Source of the DNA: Psychrobacillus sp044762855
GTDB taxonomy: Bacteria > Bacillota > Bacilli > Bacillales_A > Planococcaceae
Direction: 5' to 3'
DNA length: 64,000 nt
Assembly: GCF_044762855.1 (NCBI RefSeq)
Contig: NZ_JBIWFB010000004.1
Location: forward strand, 248,001-312,000
Both the position numbers and the translations under genes were made by a program. Below, one piece after another: positions 50,743-59,331 of the stretch; within the stretch, counting starts at the first letter, position 1, and each line of letters starts with the position of its first letter. The notes under the pieces are model-generated. The model made no database searches. It worked only from the letters and a program-made list of their open reading frames with translations, and was not told the origin of the DNA.

Positions 50743-51088
50743 ATTAGTTCCTCATTTCTATATTGAACTACTCTTTAGTTTATCATTTAGAACTGTTTCT
50801 CACTAGAAATATGGGGAAGGGGCGAAGCTAGTAGAAATAATTCCAAAAAATTCATATTAACTATTTGAAAGATAGAAGTAATAGCCGAAATAAATAATAG
50901 AAAACGAAGAGTTTTACTATAATAGGAAAAAAATTATGAATATAATAGGTGAAAAATTCAACGTGAATGATTTCACTTATTTTAAGAGAAAATAGTTTTA
51001 ATTACCAGTATAATGATATAAAATGATGCTGTGTCCCTAAATCAAAAGGTATTTCAAAAGTACTAGGAAAAAGAAAGATGAGGATTAT
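50743..51088 (+). other. Intergenic region without recognised feature
   Basis: About 345 bp of AT-rich DNA between the divergent MFS and AraC-type genes. I find no repeat, convincing hairpin or small gene with a ribosome-binding site. Several TATAAT-like hexamers near 51008-51025 could serve the AraC-type gene, but none has a good -35 partner. Confidence 0.5.
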
Positions 51089-51880
51089 ATGTATAGTAAA
51101 GATAAAATATTTTTAGAGTATTTCTCTAAGTCTTATAACAAAGAAATGGGTGTCACTAATAGAATTGAAGGTTTAGATCAATTTTTCGAATTAGAAAAGA
51201 AGTTATTCCTTCATATGTTTTCATATGAAATTGAAGAAGCAAAAGCAGTTTTAAGAAAAATGATTGATTTAATCATTGCCAGAACTGGCAAACATATGAT
51301 TTTAAATGTGAAAAATTACTACATACAATTAGCTTCCATTATGGCAAGAAAACTGTATGAAAACCAGGTGCCCACTGATAAAGTAATGGCATTTAATATT
51401 GCTAGTGTTGATATTATTGATACACAAATGAATGATGCACAGTTTCTTCAATGTGCAGATGAATTAGTAGAATTTTTTGTTATGGTCATCACAGAAAGAA
51501 AAAAGCCATCCTTTGGTCATCAAACGGTTAACAAGGTTATATTATTTATAAGCGATGGAAATGAGACAAACCTAACAGTGGAGGATATTGCAAACCATTT
51601 CAATATTAGTACAAGCCATTTATCTCGTATTTTTAGGGAACATACGGGAGTAACTCTCGTAGAATATTTAAATATTCGTAAGGTCGAGGAATGTCAGTAC
51701 TTTTTAAGACATACGAATAAAGCTATCTTGGATATTTCGGATTCCTTCCATTTTTGTAACCAAAGTTATTTCACCCGTATATTTAAAAAATATACAGGGG
51801 TTACACCAAAACAATTTAGAAATCATCTGGAACATCCAAATTTCAAATATATTTTCCCTAATGAGCCTAAATCGCTTTAG
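51089..51880 (+). CDS. AraC-family transcriptional regulator
   Basis: A 263-residue regulator. The C-terminal 100 residues are two helix-turn-helix motifs: LTVEDIANHFNISTSHLSRIF and the AraC signature ILDISDSFHFCNQSYFTRIF-K-TGVTPKQFR. Residues 1-150 are helical with no cupin or receiver domain (MFSYEIEEAKAVLRKMIDL), a sensor type seen in several Bacillales AraC proteins such as YesS/YtdP relatives. The ligand is unknown. The divergent MFS gene is a possible target, by position only. Confidence 0.9.
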   Translation: MYSKDKIFLEYFSKSYNKEMGVTNRIEGLDQFFELEKKLFLHMFSYEIEEAKAVLRKMIDLIIARTGKHMILNVKNYYIQLASIMARKLYENQVPTDKVMAFNIASVDIIDTQMNDAQFLQCADELVEFFVMVITERKKPSFGHQTVNKVILFISDGNETNLTVEDIANHFNISTSHLSRIFREHTGVTLVEYLNIRKVEECQYFLRHTNKAILDISDSFHFCNQSYFTRIFKKYTGVTPKQFRNHLEHPNFKYIFPNEPKSL

Positions 51881-51943
51881 ATTTGATAAATAGCTTCATA
51901 GTGATGTATACTCGGTATAGTTTGATAAATGTAGGTGAATGAA

Positions 51944-52711
51944 TTGAAAAAGAAAATTAGTTTACTTTCTATTCTTGTATTCGCAGCCATTGTACTTAGT
52001 GGATGTGCGGGAGTAGAAAACAAAGAGGGTACTTTTTACAATATATTTGTTCGACCTTTTGAGTTTTTAATACACTTCTTCGGTGAAATGTTTAATGGTA
52101 GCTATGGACTAGCGATTATCGCTATTACAGTTATCATCCGTTTAGCCCTTATGCCGTTAATGCTTAGAAACTATAAGCACCAACAAGGTATGAAAGAAAA
52201 AATGGATAAATTGAAACCAGAAATGGACGAAATCCAAAAGAAATTAAAGGAAACAAAATCTAAAGAAGAGCAAATGGCTTTACAGCAAGAAATGATGGGG
52301 CTGTACCGTAAACACGGAGTAAATCCACTAAATATGGGCTGTTTACCAATGATTATTCAAATGCCTATTGTCATGGGACTTTACTTTGCGATTTCACACT
52401 CAACTGAGATCAAAGCACACCCATTTATGTGGTTTAATTTAGGTTCACCTGATATTGCGATGACGCTTATAGCAGGGGCAGTATATTTCATCCAAGCGAA
52501 AGTGTCATTGTGGACTGTACCTGAACAACAAAAGCAACAAATGAAGATGATGATTTATATTTCGCCTATTATGATTATGTTCATCTCGTTTAGCTCGATG
52601 GCAGCATTGCCACTTTACTGGACAGTTGGTGGGTTATTATTAATATTCCAAACATACTTAGGAAGAAAATTCTACTCGAATCATCCAGAGAAAGCAAAAG
52701 AATCAGTATAA
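51944..52711 (+). CDS. yidC: Membrane protein insertase YidC (lipoprotein type)
   Basis: YidC/OxaA inserts proteins into the membrane. The 255-residue Gram-positive form starts with a lipoprotein signal ending VLSGC. Five membrane segments follow; the hydrophilic-groove arginine is in ITVIIRLALMPLMLRNYKHQ. The charged coiled-coil loop EKMDKLKPEMDEIQKKLK and PLNMGCLPMIIQMPIVMGLY are diagnostic. I choose the TTG at 51944, five bases after AGGTGA, over the GTG at 51935. It is not next to rpmH-rnpA, so it is probably the second paralogue (YqjG type). No MifM-like sensor frame is seen upstream. Confidence 0.94.
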   Translation: MKKKISLLSILVFAAIVLSGCAGVENKEGTFYNIFVRPFEFLIHFFGEMFNGSYGLAIIAITVIIRLALMPLMLRNYKHQQGMKEKMDKLKPEMDEIQKKLKETKSKEEQMALQQEMMGLYRKHGVNPLNMGCLPMIIQMPIVMGLYFAISHSTEIKAHPFMWFNLGSPDIAMTLIAGAVYFIQAKVSLWTVPEQQKQQMKMMIYISPIMIMFISFSSMAALPLYWTVGGLLLIFQTYLGRKFYSNHPEKAKESV

Positions 52712-52741
52712 AAACGAAGCTTCGAGAGCTTCGTTTTTTTC
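52709..52741 (+). terminator. Terminator after yidC
   Basis: AAAACGAAGCT pairs with AGCTTCGTTTT around a tetraloop-like TCGAG, followed by T. Confidence 0.85.
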
Positions 52742-52759
52742 TTGTGAGGTGTATGTGTA

Positions 52760-53005
52760 ATGAAGAAAAATTGGATTTTTTCTGTTTTAATTGTTGGAGC
52801 GGCAATTACTGCATTAGTGTTTATTATCAAAGGTAATTTAAATTTGGCAGTACTATTTATGACAGCTATTTTTGCACTTAGTAACGGCTATCGTGCGATA
52901 AGTTTTAAGGAAAAAGGTTTCCCGCGAGAAGCAAAGTGGATGAGGACGATGGCAATCGTTTTTACTGTCCTATTTTTCGTCGTACTAGCATTAATATTAT
53001 TTTAA
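52760..53005 (+). CDS. Small three-helix membrane protein
   Basis: An 81-residue protein with hydrophobic segments at about 6-22, 27-42 and 63-80, separated by a basic loop SFKEKGFPREAKWMR. GTGAGGTG lies upstream of the ATG, and a terminator follows. I recognise no family. Its location just behind yidC is after a terminator, so it is independently transcribed or reads through. Confidence 0.7.
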   Translation: MKKNWIFSVLIVGAAITALVFIIKGNLNLAVLFMTAIFALSNGYRAISFKEKGFPREAKWMRTMAIVFTVLFFVVLALILF

Positions 53006-53008
53006 CAA

Positions 53009-53042
53009 GTGCGTTTACCTGAGAAAGGTAGGCGCATTTTTC
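53009..53042 (+). terminator. Terminator after the small membrane protein gene
   Basis: GTGCGTTTACCT pairs with AGGTAGGCGCA, followed by TTTTTCTT. Confidence 0.75.
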
Positions 53043-53110
53043 TTATTAGTAATCGGAAAATATCTTTTAATAATAGAGGTTATGTAACTTTTTGTATTTT
53101 GAACATAGTG

Positions 53111-53892
53111 TAGGGATAATGTGTCGTAAAGCCCTGTTAGGTGGCCGCTAAGATTTTCGCTGCAATCGTACGCTTTCCGCCGGGTAAGCGATGAGCCATC
53201 CCCGCCGCTTAGGCGTACGTTGGGATGTCTCATTTTGCTCACTTATCCGGCTGGAGTCGACGCTTGCAGCGAAAATCAATGGAAATTACTTGCTTATTCA
53301 ATATTTGCTTGCAAATAACAAAGCTTACTACATTTTATGGGCCTATTTTATCCAGTAAATGGCTTAGAGCAACCAACCATTCATGGAAAGCAACCAACTC
53401 CATTCTGAAAGCAATCAAATCATCGCGAGAGCAATCAAATAGCCGATGAAAGCAACTAAATTCTTAAATCAGCTCTTTACTTAGGGTGAGATGACTATAA
53501 TTTTTATATATTATTGGAACAATACGTTATAAAGCCATCTGTACAGGCAAGCTAGTATCGGATAGGCTGGGGTTGTCGTGTTCAGCTCCCATGTTTTCTC
53601 TTTCCGGGTGTGTATTCTAATGTTTGGAATTGTGATTGTCACGCACACTGTGGAAATTGGCTCGTTCAACCATTTATTGTTAATTCAGGATACTAATAAG
53701 TTAGTATTTTCCATTGGATTTTCGCAGCAGGGCGGCGACTCCAGTAGGATTAAGTGAGTAAAATGAGACTTCACAACGTACGCGCGTAGGCGCGGCGGTG
53801 AAGGCTCATCGCTCACCCTACGGAAAGCGTCCGCCCTGCTGCGAAAATCCCTGCGGACACTTTATACAATTCACTAAGACGCATTATCCTTA
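53111..53892 (-). mobile_element. MITE-like element with two hairpin modules (782 bp)
   Basis: The inverted ends TAGGGATAATGTGTCGTA and (reverse complement) TAAGGATAATGCGTCTTA define the element. It carries two hairpin modules in opposite orientation. One, at about 53152-53280, is a diverged version. The other, at about 53717-53852, is the reverse complement of the copy 1/2 module, with perfect arms around CGCAGCAGGGCGG. A five-unit array lies between them. It looks like a composite of two elements or one after an internal inversion. Confidence 0.7.
53365..53470 (-). repeat. Five-unit 21-bp array, copy 3 (reverse orientation)
   Basis: GCAAC/GCAATC cores on the + strand start at 53369, 53390, 53411, 53431 and 53452, reverse complements of the GTTGC units. 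Spacing on the array's own strand is 21, 20, 21, 21, the same as at 12952-13055. It is flanked by the same conserved leader in reverse. Confidence 0.8.
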
Positions 53893-54016
53893 TTATGCGT
53901 ACTTTCCTTTATTAAGATAGTTTTTTGTTTTGTATTATGAGAAGATAGTCTAGCGAAATTTTCGTGGGAAAATGTTAAACTAGAAGTATCGAGAGTGGAA
54001 AGAAGGAAGACCAGAT

Positions 54017-54844
54017 ATGCAGTCAAGATATAGTTTGTCACAAAAGAAGAAAAAAAGAAAATGGCCTTATATTGTTTTCGGATCCATTTTAGGGGTTTTG
54101 ATAGTAATAAGTGTGGGATGGATTTGGTGGAATGACTGGGATATAGATAAAAGTATGAATGCTTTAGGAATTTCGCTTAAAGCGGAGGAGTCTAATCCCG
54201 TAGAGGAAAAACCGAAAGAAGAACCAGTAGAAGAGGAACCTGTAGTGGAAACGCCAGTTGTAGAAGAACCGGAAGTTGATTTGTCTGGAGCAAAAGGTTA
54301 CGTAGGCAACGAAACATTGCCAGAAGAACCGACCTATGTGGAAGGGATTTTGATAGCAAGTAAAAAGTATCCATTGCCATCTACTTATGCACCAGGCGAA
54401 AGTAAGGAAGCAAGAGCGGCATTCGAGGAAATGGCAGCAGAAGCTACACTTTCTGGCTATGAGCTAGTTGCATTTAGTACGTATCGTTCATTTGATTATC
54501 AAACAACTCTATATGAAAAATATGTGAGTAACGATGGTCAAGAAGCAGCGGATCGTTATAGCGCGCGACCTGGATATTCCGAGCATCAAACGGGGCTTGC
54601 TTTTGATATAGGAGAACAACATTTTGAACAGCATTTTGCAAGAGAGAGCTTCGGAGAAACAGAAGCTGGTAAATGGGTAGCTGCCAATGCACATAAATAT
54701 GGTTTTATCATGCGTTATCCAAACGGTAAAGAAAAGATCACCGGCTATATGTACGAACCTTGGCATTTCCGATATGTTGGAAAAGAACTGGCGCCGAAGG
54801 TTTATGAAGCAGGTACAACTTTAGAAGAATATTTTAATTTATAA
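54017..54844 (+). CDS. D,D-carboxypeptidase of the VanY/M15B family
   Basis: A 275-residue peptidoglycan hydrolase that trims the terminal D-alanine (or cleaves an L,D bond) from stem peptides. One N-terminal membrane anchor (about 15-37) is followed by a Glu/Pro/Val-rich spacer (about 60-90), and then the zinc domain. The zinc motif SEHQTGLAFD and the late EPWHFRYVG with the catalytic Glu and third ligand are intact, as is FSTYRSFDYQ. It lacks the SH3 or binding repeats of longer relatives. Monocistronic with its own terminator. Confidence 0.92.
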   Translation: MQSRYSLSQKKKKRKWPYIVFGSILGVLIVISVGWIWWNDWDIDKSMNALGISLKAEESNPVEEKPKEEPVEEEPVVETPVVEEPEVDLSGAKGYVGNETLPEEPTYVEGILIASKKYPLPSTYAPGESKEARAAFEEMAAEATLSGYELVAFSTYRSFDYQTTLYEKYVSNDGQEAADRYSARPGYSEHQTGLAFDIGEQHFEQHFARESFGETEAGKWVAANAHKYGFIMRYPNGKEKITGYMYEPWHFRYVGKELAPKVYEAGTTLEEYFNL

Positions 54845-54845
54845 A

Positions 54846-54884
54846 AGAAAGAGGTTTCCGATTTTGGAAACCTCTTTTTTATAA
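54846..54884. terminator. Bidirectional terminator, vanY/cls
   Basis: AAAGAGGTTTCC pairs with GGAAACCTCTTT, with A and T runs either side; it reaches the stop codon of cls. Confidence 0.85.
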
Positions 54885-56333
54885 TATTGGTGACAATAGT
54901 CGAGCGAGTGATTCTTTAAATTTAATCATTTTAGTTCGTTCTTCGTAAATCTCCCACGTCATTTCGGTTGATACTTTCATATCTTCTTCGAAAATCTCCG
55001 CTAGTTGATGAGAGGTTTCCCGATCATAAATAAATGCATTTACTTCAAAATTCAACTTGAAACTACGCACATCAATATTAGCAGTACCTACTGTGGAAGC
55101 TTCATCATCAATCACGATCATTTTTGTGTGCAAAAATCCATTTTCGTAAATATATATTTTTGCCCCGGCCTTGATGAGTTCCCCTACATAAGAGTAAGTT
55201 GCCCAATAAACAAAAATGTGGTCTGGTTTATTTGGAATCATTATGCGTACATCTATACCCGATAAACAGGCAATACGCAATGTATCCATAAAGCTAGCAT
55301 CTGGAATGAAGTATGGTGTTTGAATATAAATATATTTTTTGGCCATCATGATTAGCTTTAAATATCCATTTTTTATTTGTTCCCATTCAGAGTCTGGCCC
55401 ACTTGAAACAATTTGTAAACCGACGGAACCTTTCAAAGGGATAGCCGGGAAAAATATATCGGAGTATTCAATATCATGCTCCGCAGAAGCTTGGTTCCAA
55501 TCGAGTATAAAACGTGTTTGTAGAGGATGAACAGAGCTCCCTTCAATACGTAAATGCGTGTCGCGCCAGTATCCAAACTTTTTGTTTAATCCCAAATATT
55601 CATCCCCGACGTTAAAGCCTCCGATATAGCCAATACGACCATCAATTACAACGATTTTTCGATGATTACGATAGTTCATCCGTGGATTGATAAGAGGCAA
55701 AATAGCAGGGAAGAAAGCTTCCACTCGACCGCCTAAATCAATTAATTCTTTAAAATGTCTTTTTCGTAAAGAACGAGAGCCGGTATCATCGTATAATATT
55801 CGTACTTTTACTCCTTGTTTTGCTTTAGCTAAGAGCACTTGGTAAATTTGTTGCCCAAGGTTGTCTAATCGAAAAATATAATATTGAATATGAATATGAT
55901 CTTTTGCATTTTCTAAATCATGCAAGAGGGCATCAAATTTTTTACGACCGTCCGTGAAGATTTCGACATCATTGTCTTGCGTTAGAACTGCGTGGTTATT
56001 GTGCAAGTGCATTATAATAAGCTCTTTATAGAGACTAGCATCATCTAGGCGAAAATCGAATGAGTCATCTTCTATCGCTTCCATTTGAAATTCAATTAGT
56101 TTATCAATCCCGATTTTATTTTTTCCTTCCCATCGGAATAAATGCTTTTTGCGTAATTTTCTACCAAATAATAAATAAATGCCGAACCCTAAAATGGGGA
56201 TGAAAAAAAGAATCATAATCCACGCCCACGTAGAAGAAGCATCTCGCCTTTCTAAAAATATTAATGCAATAGCAAGGAAAATATTTAAAATCAGAACACC
56301 CGAAACGACTAGAGTATACAAACTTGCTGCCAT
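54879..56333 (-). CDS. cls: Cardiolipin synthase
   Basis: A phospholipase-D-type membrane enzyme of 484 residues that joins two phosphatidylglycerols into cardiolipin. Two N-terminal hydrophobic segments (about 5-24 and 36-56) are followed by two HKD active sites, HRKIVVIDGRIGYIGGFN and HTKMIVIDDEASTVGTANID. The length matches Bacillus ClsA/YwnE. TAGGAGGTG precedes the ATG on the reverse strand. It is monocistronic. Confidence 0.95.
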   Translation of the reverse strand: MAASLYTLVVSGVLILNIFLAIALIFLERRDASSTWAWIMILFFIPILGFGIYLLFGRKLRKKHLFRWEGKNKIGIDKLIEFQMEAIEDDSFDFRLDDASLYKELIIMHLHNNHAVLTQDNDVEIFTDGRKKFDALLHDLENAKDHIHIQYYIFRLDNLGQQIYQVLLAKAKQGVKVRILYDDTGSRSLRKRHFKELIDLGGRVEAFFPAILPLINPRMNYRNHRKIVVIDGRIGYIGGFNVGDEYLGLNKKFGYWRDTHLRIEGSSVHPLQTRFILDWNQASAEHDIEYSDIFFPAIPLKGSVGLQIVSSGPDSEWEQIKNGYLKLIMMAKKYIYIQTPYFIPDASFMDTLRIACLSGIDVRIMIPNKPDHIFVYWATYSYVGELIKAGAKIYIYENGFLHTKMIVIDDEASTVGTANIDVRSFKLNFEVNAFIYDRETSHQLAEIFEEDMKVSTEMTWEIYEERTKMIKFKESLARLLSPIL

Positions 56334-56480
56334 AATAACACCTCCTACAACGTATGGTGAAGTTTATCTTCAGTATAGCTGATTTATGGAAAAGAAAGAA
56401 GAAAAGTAACTATCCATCACACCTCAGTGTAGTTCATTTTAGATTTCAACTTTTTTTGAGAAAAATTTAATAAAACCTAC

Positions 56481-56509
56481 TTGACCAATAGGATTAAAAG
56501 AATTATTAT
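56481..56509 (+). promoter_or_regulatory. Promoter for tcyP
   Basis: TTGACC (56481-56486) and TATTAT (56504-56509) are spaced 17 bp, 31 bp before the start codon. The spacer contains AATAGGATT, which could be part of a sulfur-responsive CymR-type site, but the match is too short to claim. Confidence 0.6.
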
Positions 56510-56540
56510 ATGTTAAGAGTTAGAAAGGGAGGTATTTTAG

Positions 56541-57932
56541 ATGGATTTATTATTTATAATTCTCAATGTAGTAGCTTTGTTGATATTCGTTGGGATTTTA
56601 ATCATAATGCAAAAGAAACATGTATCATTTTCCAAGCGAGTATTTACAGCTTTAGGACTTGGGATTGCGCTAGGGTTAGCACTTAATTTTATTTACGGAG
56701 CAACTTCAGAAGTGTTGGCCGACTCTGTAGAATGGTATAACTTAATTGGATCAGGGTATGTGAAGCTTCTTCAAATGATCGTAATGCCATTAGTATTCAT
56801 TTCTATTTTAGGGGCATTTACGAAAATCACGATCGGTAAAAACTTCGGGAAAATGGCGGCAATTATTTTAAGTTTCTTAATTGGAACGACAGCAGTTGCA
56901 GCGGTTGTAGGTATCGGTTCAGCAGCAATTTTCGATTTGAATGCTGAGCAAATTGTGCAAGGAGATGCAGAATCGGCACGTGCCGAATACTACGAAGGGC
57001 GTTCTGCAGAAGTCGCAGACAAAGCACTTCCTCAACAAATAATTGATTTACTTCCTGCAAATCCATTTTTAGATTTCACAGGAGCACGTTCTACATCCAC
57101 AATTGCTGTTGTTATTTTTGCGGCATTTTTAGGGTTTGCTTATCTAGGGGTTTCGCGAAAAGACAAAGATAATGCAACAATTATTAAAAAAGGTATTGAT
57201 GCAGTGTATGCACTTGTCATGAGTGTAGTGAAAATTGTATTACGTTTAACGCCTTATGGTATTTTAGCAATTATGGCTAGAACAGTAGCAACATCTGATT
57301 TTGGAGCGATATTTAACTTAGGGAAGTTCGTTGTAGCTTCTTACGTAGCATTAGCAGTCGTGTTTGCAATGCATTTAATCATTATTTCTTTATCTGGATT
57401 AAATCCAATCACTTATTTGAAAAAGGCCTCAGAACCATTAATATTTGCGTTCACGTCTCGTTCAAGTGCAGGTACGCTGCCGATTAATATTAATACGCAA
57501 ACATCGAAACTAGGTGTATCTGAAGGAATCGCTAACTTCTCCGGTTCATTTGGTTTATCGATTGGTCAAAACGGATGTGCAGGAGTGTATCCAGCGATGT
57601 TGGCATTTATGATTGCACCGTCACAAGGGATTAATCCACTTGACCCAATGTTCATCTTAACGGTTGTAGCGATTGTTGCAATTAGTTCATTTGGTGTAGC
57701 GGGAGTTGGTGGAGGAGCAACATTTGCTGCGATTCTAGTACTTTCTGCTTTAAATCTACCAGTTGCTTTAGCTGGTTTACTAGTTTCAGTAGAACCATTA
57801 ATCGATATGGGACGTACAGCTGTAAACGTAAGTGGATCGATGACAGCGGGAGTCGCAACAGCGAAAATTACTGGGGAATTAGACAAAGAAGTATACGATA
57901 CACCACTAAAAACGCAAACTGTAGAAGCTTAA
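56541..57932 (+). CDS. tcyP: L-cystine symporter TcyP
   Basis: A 463-residue sodium/dicarboxylate-symporter-family protein that imports L-cystine as a sulfur source. The family features are the re-entrant loop FTSRSSAGTLPININTQ, with the serine-rich motif, and the late VGGGATFAAILVLSALNLP and EPLIDMGRTAVNVSG. The long polar loop around 135-165 is typical of the TcyP/YhcL branch. AGAAAGGGAGG precedes the ATG. A terminator follows. Confidence 0.92.
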   Translation: MDLLFIILNVVALLIFVGILIIMQKKHVSFSKRVFTALGLGIALGLALNFIYGATSEVLADSVEWYNLIGSGYVKLLQMIVMPLVFISILGAFTKITIGKNFGKMAAIILSFLIGTTAVAAVVGIGSAAIFDLNAEQIVQGDAESARAEYYEGRSAEVADKALPQQIIDLLPANPFLDFTGARSTSTIAVVIFAAFLGFAYLGVSRKDKDNATIIKKGIDAVYALVMSVVKIVLRLTPYGILAIMARTVATSDFGAIFNLGKFVVASYVALAVVFAMHLIIISLSGLNPITYLKKASEPLIFAFTSRSSAGTLPININTQTSKLGVSEGIANFSGSFGLSIGQNGCAGVYPAMLAFMIAPSQGINPLDPMFILTVVAIVAISSFGVAGVGGGATFAAILVLSALNLPVALAGLLVSVEPLIDMGRTAVNVSGSMTAGVATAKITGELDKEVYDTPLKTQTVEA

Positions 57933-57941
57933 AATACAGCA

Positions 57942-57973
57942 TAAAAAGCCGTCCGAAATGGTCGGCTTTTTTT
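57942..57973 (+). terminator. Terminator after tcyP
   Basis: AAAAAGCCG pairs with CGGCTTTTT, followed by further T. Confidence 0.8.
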
Positions 57974-58049
57974 GTTCGTGGAAATAATAAAATTTAGGTT
58001 GTGTGTAACTTTTTAAAATTTAATGATGCTACTTGTTAGAAACGTAATA

Positions 58050-58236
58050 TAGGGGTAATGCGTCGTAAGAAAGCTCTATTAGTTTTAGCTTTTATGCATA
58101 ATTTCATATATTTGTAGTGTTTGGAGGAGAGATTGTCCAACTATCTGGATAGACCGTCCAACTTCGTGAAGAGATTTCTCAACTTTCGCGCAAGCGTTGG
58201 GAATGGCTCAGAGTTCACTAAGACATACTTTCCCTA
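58050..58236 (+). mobile_element. Short MITE-like element (187 bp)
   Basis: The left end TAGGGGTAATGCGTCGTAAG and the right end (reverse complement TAGGGAAAGTATGTCTTAGT) are inverted versions of the family terminus, with TA at both outer borders. There is no hairpin module and only a short array inside. The rest of the gap before 58391 shows nothing I can assign. Confidence 0.6.
58131..58193 (+). repeat. Three-unit 21-bp (T/C)CAAC array
   Basis: TCCAAC at 58136 and 58157 and CTCAAC at 58178 keep a 21-bp period. Their complement is GTTGGA/GTTGAG, again a GTTG core. Confidence 0.6.
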
Positions 58237-58390
58237 ATAGGTGAACTAACCCTTCTCAAAAGAAGCTTCCTAGTCTTTATTCCCTAAAATATTATGCATT
58301 CTTTTTACATAAACTTAACGGTTGAAAGAACGGAATTATAGAAATAGTTTGATATAATTTATACTACTATGAAAACAAGGAGTTGGCTGG

Positions 58391-59320
58391 ATGCTGCAAG
58401 CAATTGATTTACATAAGAAATACAAAAACAAGGAGGTCGTACGGCAGATTAATATGAAGCTGGAAGCGGGAGAATCTGTAGGATTACTTGGTCCAAATGG
58501 TGCAGGGAAATCTACAACAATTTCTATGCTTTCTTCACTGATCATGCCGACTAGCGGAGAAGTACTTTGGAACGAACAATCTATTAATAAAAATCCAGAA
58601 GCACTTCGAAAAGTACTAGGAGTCGTACCACAAGAAATAGCATTGTATCCAGAACTAACTGCAAAAGAAAATCTTCACTTTTTCGGCCGTGTTTATGGGT
58701 TAAAGGGGGAAACTCTGGCAAAACGGACGGAAGAAGTATTGGAGAAAATCGGGTTGACCGAGCGTCAGAGCGATATAGTCAAAACGTTTTCTGGAGGCAT
58801 GAAGCGACGACTTAATATCGGAGCAGCTCTTTTACACAAACCTTCGATATTGATCATGGATGAACCTACAGTGGGAATCGATCCCCAATCAAGAGCGTAC
58901 ATTTTGGAGACAGTGAAACAATTAGTAGAAGAAGGAATGACCTTATTATATACAAGTCATTATATGGAAGAAGTTGAACTGCTTTGCGATAAAATTTATA
59001 TTATGGACCAAGGAGAAATTATCGCACACGGAACAAAAGAGACACTTAAATCGCTCGTTTCGGACAATCAAACGATTGAGCTCCAAGCACATCTCCTTTC
59101 TCCAGAATTTGAAGAAGTCCTTCAAAAACAATTTCCGACTGCAACTATTCGAAAAGAGGAAGAGACACTTTCTATTTCCTTGCCTAAAAACGAGGAACCA
59201 CTTGCTACTATTTTTGCGTTAGCAGCCTCAAATGATATAACGATTACTTCTGCAGTTGTTAAAATTCCTTCGCTCGAAGACGTGTTTTTACACTTAACAG
59301 GAAGAGCATTAAGGGACTAG
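58391..59320 (+). CDS. ABC transporter ATP-binding protein, LnrL/YfiL-like
   Basis: A 309-residue ATPase of a type-2 ABC exporter. Walker A is GPNGAGKST, the signature FSGGMKRRLNIGAALL, Walker B ILIMDEPTVGIDPQSR, and the switch His lies in LLYTSHYMEEVE. A C-terminal extension of about 80 residues is typical of drug or lantibiotic exporters. With two permeases behind it, the set resembles B. subtilis LnrLMN (linearmycin resistance), but no LnrJK-type two-component system is adjacent. ACAAGGAG precedes the ATG. Confidence 0.9.
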   Translation: MLQAIDLHKKYKNKEVVRQINMKLEAGESVGLLGPNGAGKSTTISMLSSLIMPTSGEVLWNEQSINKNPEALRKVLGVVPQEIALYPELTAKENLHFFGRVYGLKGETLAKRTEEVLEKIGLTERQSDIVKTFSGGMKRRLNIGAALLHKPSILIMDEPTVGIDPQSRAYILETVKQLVEEGMTLLYTSHYMEEVELLCDKIYIMDQGEIIAHGTKETLKSLVSDNQTIELQAHLLSPEFEEVLQKQFPTATIRKEEETLSISLPKNEEPLATIFALAASNDITITSAVVKIPSLEDVFLHLTGRALRD

Positions 59321-59331
59321 GGGGATTTGTT

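Noticed and set aside
53225..53449. 74-codon forward frame with ATN/KAI heptads
   Set aside because: It is a by-product of the 21-bp array in the composite element.
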